Shown here piece after piece: positions 60,090-64,000 of a DNA stretch of 64,000 nucleotides. The stretch is from assembly GCF_030347995.1 (NCBI RefSeq), contig NZ_JAQIBC010000007.1, forward strand, positions 3,090-67,089. Reading direction: 5' to 3'. Each line of letters starts with the position of its first letter. Position 1 is the stretch's first letter. The notes beneath the pieces are model-generated. The model was not told the origin of the DNA and searched no databases. It saw only the letters and a program-made list of their open reading frames with translations. The position numbers were made by a program, and so were the translations under genes. Source of the stretch: Sulfurovum xiamenensis (lineage in GTDB: Bacteria; Campylobacterota; Campylobacteria; Campylobacterales; Sulfurovaceae).

Positions 60090-61514
60090 ATGAAAAAGAT
60101 AATTTTACTATTAATAGTGGGATTTACAACATTGATGGGAATAGAGTTTACCATGACAGAAAGTGGGTTATATCCAAATGTAGAAACACAACCTACACCA
60201 AGCACGCCAGTAGCTGACGGTTGGGTTGAAACACCCTTACCTTCTAGTTACTTCAATGTTCTTGATTATGGTCTGAAAGGTGATGGTTCTACTGATGACA
60301 CAGCTGCATTAGAAGCAATCTTCAATGACCATCCGGAAGTAACAAATCTATATTTCCCTGCAGGATACACTTTTAGACTACATAAAGTTCAAATTCATTC
60401 AAGAATTGAAGCTTTATTTGGTGGAGGTACTATTAAATTCCATGATGAAGGCAATTCTAATAGTGGAACAAGCTTATGGGGATTTGGATTCCATACAGTT
60501 CCGGATAATCTAATTATTGATGGGTTACACTTTAAATTGGAATCTGGATATACAACAGCTCAAAATTATGGAATGATCACATTTTGGGATAATGGTGGTA
60601 TTGCAGATGGTATAGAGATAAGGAACTGTACATCAGATGGCTCAAATGGAGCATTAAATTTTCTAAAGGTATTTCCTAGAGTGGCTGACGGCAGATCGTT
60701 TCCTAATATGAAAGTATATAATAATACGAGCAGTAATTGTCGCGGGTATTTTGATTTTGAATATATCAATGTAGGTCAAGGTAGAGAAGATGGAATGCCT
60801 AATTTTAAAATGTTTAACAACCGTATTCTTAACGGAAGTGGTCATGGTGCGATTAGCTATATACGTATGACCAGTTATGGTGCAGAGATATATAATAATT
60901 ATATTGATGAATCAGGAATGGCTATAGAAATCTTATCTGAAAATGTAAAAGTCCATCATAATAAACTCCTTAATATACGAGGACAAGCTTTAAGTTTAGG
61001 TACGTGGACTTCTCAATATGGAAATGTGACAGGAACGGAAACTGAAATATATAATAATCATATAGAAGTAAAATCCACAGGATATGTATTTTCTTATACA
61101 GGACATAATGCAGACATACATGATAATTACATTAACGGTGTAGCTATATTTAGATTAGATGTTGCAGGTTCACAACTAATATTGCCAAATTTTTATAACA
61201 ATACGGTTGTCAATACCATCGGCTCTCCAGCTGTCAGTATCAGCAACAATATAGGTGGCGGTAATGTAGTTGGAGGTGCTTGTTATAATAACACAGTTTA
61301 TACAAAATCAGGGTCTACTGGAATATCTGTATACAGCGTAGATAGCTCTACTAATACAAGTGATAATAGCATATTTATTATGAATGGAACTGGTACTTGT
61401 ATTAATACAGTAGGAACTAATGTTAATAATACGTGTACGCAGAACTACACAGGAAGTGTACCAACAGCAAAAAGTGGGGCTGGATTAAGTGACCCTAATA
61501 ACATAGGTGCATAA
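60090..61514 (+). CDS. Secreted right-handed beta-helix (pectate-lyase-3-like) protein
   Basis: A 474-residue protein with a signal peptide (IILLLIVGFTTLMG). It opens the mature chain with FNVLDYGLKGDGSTDDTAAL, the classic start of pectate_lyase_3 and GH28-type beta helices and of phage-type depolymerases. The rest is a series of beta-helix coils with many N-N turns (for example YNNYIDESG, HHNKLLNI, YNNHIEVK). Catalytic acids cannot be identified by eye. Secretion and position in a polysaccharide region suggest binding or cleavage of an exopolysaccharide. It is co-transcribed with the short lipoprotein. Confidence 0.82.
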   Translation: MKKIILLLIVGFTTLMGIEFTMTESGLYPNVETQPTPSTPVADGWVETPLPSSYFNVLDYGLKGDGSTDDTAALEAIFNDHPEVTNLYFPAGYTFRLHKVQIHSRIEALFGGGTIKFHDEGNSNSGTSLWGFGFHTVPDNLIIDGLHFKLESGYTTAQNYGMITFWDNGGIADGIEIRNCTSDGSNGALNFLKVFPRVADGRSFPNMKVYNNTSSNCRGYFDFEYINVGQGREDGMPNFKMFNNRILNGSGHGAISYIRMTSYGAEIYNNYIDESGMAIEILSENVKVHHNKLLNIRGQALSLGTWTSQYGNVTGTETEIYNNHIEVKSTGYVFSYTGHNADIHDNYINGVAIFRLDVAGSQLILPNFYNNTVVNTIGSPAVSISNNIGGGNVVGGACYNNTVYTKSGSTGISVYSVDSSTNTSDNSIFIMNGTGTCINTVGTNVNNTCTQNYTGSVPTAKSGAGLSDPNNIGA

Positions 61515-61534
61515 CAGGAGTGCCACACTTGATA

Positions 61535-61568
61535 CCTCTATTCCTGTATAGTTGTCAGTGAATAGAGG
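61535..61568. terminator. Hairpin between convergent genes, possible bidirectional terminator
   Basis: A perfect nine-base stem CCTCTATTC/GAATAGAGG (61535-61543 with 61560-61568) lies between the ends of the beta-helix gene and the minus-strand gene. The loop is 16 bases and no T-run follows on either side, so termination efficiency is uncertain. Confidence 0.4.
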
Positions 61569-61584
61569 GGAATGGGATCAAAAT

Positions 61585-62502
61585 TTACCAGTAACAAGCA
61601 TTCTCAACTAATGCTGCATTTGGGGGTTTCTCACTTTCTAACGGTTTTATCCAATTGTCATTAATTAAATGTTGAAAACCTGGATCAATTTTCCATCTTC
61701 TTCCATAAATGCCAAACAACATTTGTGTTGACCCTCCTAAATGTATCGATTTCTTTCCAATATCTTTTATATATGAAGCCAACGGGAGACCATAGGCACC
61801 TGCACCAATAATTGCTATATCAAAATCAGTTTTTTTTATTTCATTTTGCATATAATCTAAGGCATTAAACCAAGTTTCAAATTCAGAATTCCCACCTAGA
61901 GATTGTATTGCCGGTAAAGTAATCAAATTGAATTCTGGAAGAATATTTTTGTCCTGAAATAATTTAACACGTTTTTTATATTGTGCATGAATACTTTTGG
62001 TAAAAGGATGAATTACTAGTACCTTTTTCCCTTTTAAGTAATAGGACCAGGGATTGCTAGAAAAGTATGGTTCTAAATTTCTAAGTTCAGTTAACTGTGC
62101 ATTAGGACAAAATTTATTTGCGACTACATCCTCAAAAGGATTAAACCATATTCCAAGTAAATCAATATTTGAACTAGATTTAAAATACAATTTAGCAAAT
62201 TCATCTAAAGTATTATTATCTGTAGGAAATACACCTGCATTGTTTTTTATGGAATATCTTAATTTGTTCGTATATTTTCTTTTTTTGTAAAAAGTTTTTA
62301 ATACTTTTAACTCTATACTTCCAAGTCTAGATACCATAAAAGGTTTATCATTTTGTATTAACTCAATAATGTAATCACTTGCCTTAGCATTATCTAAAAT
62401 AGTTTGATGATAATCAGAAATCTTGGTCTCATATAAATTATGTCTCAACCATTTATAAAAATATGTTTTTTTCAGACTTTCTATTAATTGCTGCTGATTC
62501 AT
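61585..62502 (-). CDS. Putative GT-D-fold glycosyltransferase
   Basis: A 305-residue protein without signal peptide or membrane span. FMVSRLGSIELKVLK near residue 54 resembles the start of GT-D-fold (DUF1792-like) transferases, where a D-x-E-type motif follows. LKGKKVLVIHPFTKSI and FDIAIIGAGAYGLPLASYIKDIG look like the two Rossmann-type strands of that fold, and GKKSIHLGGSTQMLFGIYGRRW is typical of its C-terminal part. The call rests on these patterns, so it is tentative. It ends convergent with the beta-helix gene, in a glycosyltransferase cluster on the minus strand. Confidence 0.6.
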   Translation of the reverse strand: MNQQQLIESLKKTYFYKWLRHNLYETKISDYHQTILDNAKASDYIIELIQNDKPFMVSRLGSIELKVLKTFYKKRKYTNKLRYSIKNNAGVFPTDNNTLDEFAKLYFKSSSNIDLLGIWFNPFEDVVANKFCPNAQLTELRNLEPYFSSNPWSYYLKGKKVLVIHPFTKSIHAQYKKRVKLFQDKNILPEFNLITLPAIQSLGGNSEFETWFNALDYMQNEIKKTDFDIAIIGAGAYGLPLASYIKDIGKKSIHLGGSTQMLFGIYGRRWKIDPGFQHLINDNWIKPLESEKPPNAALVENACYW

Positions 62503-62531
62503 TTCTACCCCATTATTGATTTTTTATTTAT

Positions 62532-63707
62532 TTAAAAAGTATCAAATAAATTTCTTATGACTAGATCAGTATTTTTTTGATAATCATCATAATACATTAA
62601 TTCTTTTACGGACAACTCTTTTCTATTCATGATATCTGCAAGCTGATCAATATTTGCAGCAAACGATTCGGCTTTATCTGCACCGGGTATAAAGTCCAAT
62701 CCATCATATCCACGTTTAGCAAATGAAGTCATCACAATAGGTATGCCGTAAGAGAGAGCTTCAAGTACTTTAATATTGATGCCTGAACCCCTTCTGATGG
62801 GCATTAAAACAATATCAGCTCTCAAATAGTATTCTTCGACTGAAGGAACATTTCTATGTAAATCTACATTAGAATACTTGTTAATTTTTTTAATGAATGC
62901 TTTACTTGGATCTCTACCAACAATATCTAGATGATAATTATTTTTATTTTTTAAATATGGAAATACTTCTTCCAAAAACCACTCAAGGGCATCAATATTA
63001 GGATACCAGTCTAGACTTCCAACAAATAATAAGTTTATTTTTTCATCGGTATTTTGTTTAATCTCATATGAATTGTGTTCAAAATCAATTAATAATTTAT
63101 CCATTAAAATATATTTTTTCGGTTTTTTTTCTACAAAATTTAAAAAATCATTTTTATTCAAATATATAATTCGATCCATTTTGGTATGGATATCTTCAAC
63201 GTATGCTTTCAAAAATCTTGCTTGTTTCTTGATGAGATATTTCACTAATGGAATTCTTTCTTTTTCCGCTCTTTCAAAGAATATATCTGCTTCATTATTA
63301 TGTTCGATCAAGATGTTTTTAAACTTGTTTGATGAAAAAAACAAAGAAGATCGTAGATGATCCCATACAATATATTCAGCATTTAAATCCAAATTTAAAA
63401 AATCTGTCAAATCTTTTTCTATCTGTTTATTATACGTTTTTACTTTCAAGTACATTTTATTCAAAAAAAGACTTTTTAAAATCTTAAACAATGAATGACT
63501 ATTATCAAATTGCACTGTTTTAAATGACTTACTTATCTTTTTTATCTTTAAAATTTCATCTTTAGTATACGCACTTCCCTCATTAAGATTATATAAATGA
63601 ATATCATAGATCTTTGAAAGCCGCTTTAAAATATTAAATGTTAATACTTTATCACCGGAGTTGAGAGGAAGTAATCTCCGTGATGTTACATAAATAATTG
63701 ATTTCAA
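62532..63707 (-). CDS. Glycosyltransferase family 4 protein
   Basis: A 391-residue GT-B enzyme. The N-terminal donor/acceptor domain starts SIIYVTSRRLLPLNSGDK; the C-terminal half has LLFVGSLDWYPNIDALEWFL and IVGRDPSKAF, then the GT4 signature VLMPIRRGSGINIKVLEALSYGIPIVMT, broken here for length, with the retaining-enzyme Glu in KVLEAL. It transfers one sugar in polysaccharide synthesis; donor unknown. It is 29 bases upstream of the GT-D-like gene. Confidence 0.88.
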   Translation of the reverse strand: MKSIIYVTSRRLLPLNSGDKVLTFNILKRLSKIYDIHLYNLNEGSAYTKDEILKIKKISKSFKTVQFDNSHSLFKILKSLFLNKMYLKVKTYNKQIEKDLTDFLNLDLNAEYIVWDHLRSSLFFSSNKFKNILIEHNNEADIFFERAEKERIPLVKYLIKKQARFLKAYVEDIHTKMDRIIYLNKNDFLNFVEKKPKKYILMDKLLIDFEHNSYEIKQNTDEKINLLFVGSLDWYPNIDALEWFLEEVFPYLKNKNNYHLDIVGRDPSKAFIKKINKYSNVDLHRNVPSVEEYYLRADIVLMPIRRGSGINIKVLEALSYGIPIVMTSFAKRGYDGLDFIPGADKAESFAANIDQLADIMNRKELSVKELMYYDDYQKNTDLVIRNLFDTF

Positions 63708-63784
63708 TACTGCTTACCTCACTTTCTAAAGATAGAACTCATTTCAACGTACCTAAAATTGAAATATACTATCCAGGCTTTGGA

Positions 63785-64000
63785 TCATTTCCATCTGAAT
63801 CCCCATTTTTCATTTATCAATTTCTTACTTAACAATAAAATATATCTTATCAGATAAATGAAATAGATTTTACAATTTTTCAATACTTGCAAGAATCCAA
63901 AATTTCTTTTTGTCAAATAGATATATTCTTTAACATTCACTAACAAAAAAGTTGAGGAGAGCCCTTCACAATCATACTTCACAAATGGTTTATGAATATA
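63785..64000 (-). CDS. Partial glycosyltransferase (family 2-like C-terminus)
   Basis: The frame is open from the window edge (reading YIHKPFVKYDCEGLSS) to a stop at 63785, giving 71 residues. Such an ending, an aromatic-charged strand followed by GLSS and a helical Lys/Tyr-rich tail (FIYLIRYILLLSKKLI), is typical of the C-terminus of GT2-type enzymes acting in polysaccharide clusters. The 5' end and the catalytic domain lie outside the window, so family 2 is only an inference. A GTG inside the frame should not be taken as a start. Confidence 0.55.
   Translation of the reverse strand, partial: YIHKPFVKYDCEGLSSTFLLVNVKEYIYLTKRNFGFLQVLKNCKIYFIYLIRYILLLSKKLINEKWGFRWK

Noticed and set aside
50821-64000. 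Mobile-element origin of the polysaccharide region
   Set aside because: It is more AT-rich than the housekeeping part and has strand changes typical of variable surface loci, but I see no integrase, transposase, att site or direct repeats.

Overview
The window is an AT-rich bacterial chromosome segment with densely packed genes, many overlapping by 1-10 bases. It most likely comes from a member of the Campylobacterota (Epsilonproteobacteria), probably a free-living Sulfurovum- or Sulfurimonas-like genus; this is inference. The best support is the minus-strand run from tatD to mrdA (about 18.9 to 8.7 kb: tatD, a MltD-like lytic transglycosylase, rlpA, kdsC, lptC, lptA, engB, a small membrane protein, mrdA), which resembles the order I recall from Campylobacter jejuni. 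The cbpA-hspR pair preceded by a HAIR-like inverted repeat points the same way. I see no rRNA, tRNA, CRISPR array, transposase or prophage.

Layout. 0-7.2 kb: a remnant of an SbcC-like ATPase, a DUF2130 protein, a SPOUT methyltransferase, fabI, a half-length asparaginase, an HtrA-type protease, hemF, a lipoprotein and queC with a hairpin-rich leader. 7.3-19 kb: ybeY, a Ca2+/Na+ antiporter, then the long minus-strand envelope block, which includes hisB and a hybrid histidine kinase. 19-24.6 kb: a membrane-bound Hpt protein, recN, nadK, aspS and adk. 24.7-29.8 kb: a FadL porin, a histone-deacetylase-family enzyme, a SYLF protein, a radical SAM protein and a secreted unknown. 29.8-35.5 kb: a TetR-TolC-MFP-RND efflux operon with a TetR operator. 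35.5-41.5 kb: a PAP2 phosphatase, an MFS transporter, a pqiA1-pqiA2-pqiB-pqiC lipid-transport operon and a lipid kinase-like protein. 41.5-50.8 kb: a PIF1-like helicase, RNase T2, a YgjP-type protease, a CitE-like lyase, mltB, a GGDEF-EAL protein, hspR, cbpA, a rhodanese and a second SpoU methyltransferase.

From 50.9 kb to the end is a surface-polysaccharide region: a wza-wzc-wecG-like operon behind a clear sigma70 promoter, then a convergent WbaP-type sugar transferase and, at the far end, minus-strand glycosyltransferases running off the window. Between them lies the most notable part. Three copies of a c-di-GMP-I (GEMM-I)-like riboswitch aptamer, two in tandem and one single, precede two paralogous secreted lipoproteins. 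The second lipoprotein is followed after 17 bases by a secreted right-handed beta-helix protein. Both leaders end in a helix that can bury the ribosome binding site, and both carry a TTCACAACAA element complementary to the aptamer P2 strand. All three aptamers share the same departures from the canonical core, so the ligand needs testing.

A plausible reading is that a cyclic dinucleotide switches on or off matrix or adhesion proteins beside the exopolysaccharide genes, while a GGDEF-EAL enzyme encoded in the same window, next to hspR, contributes to that pool. The wiring between them is inference.
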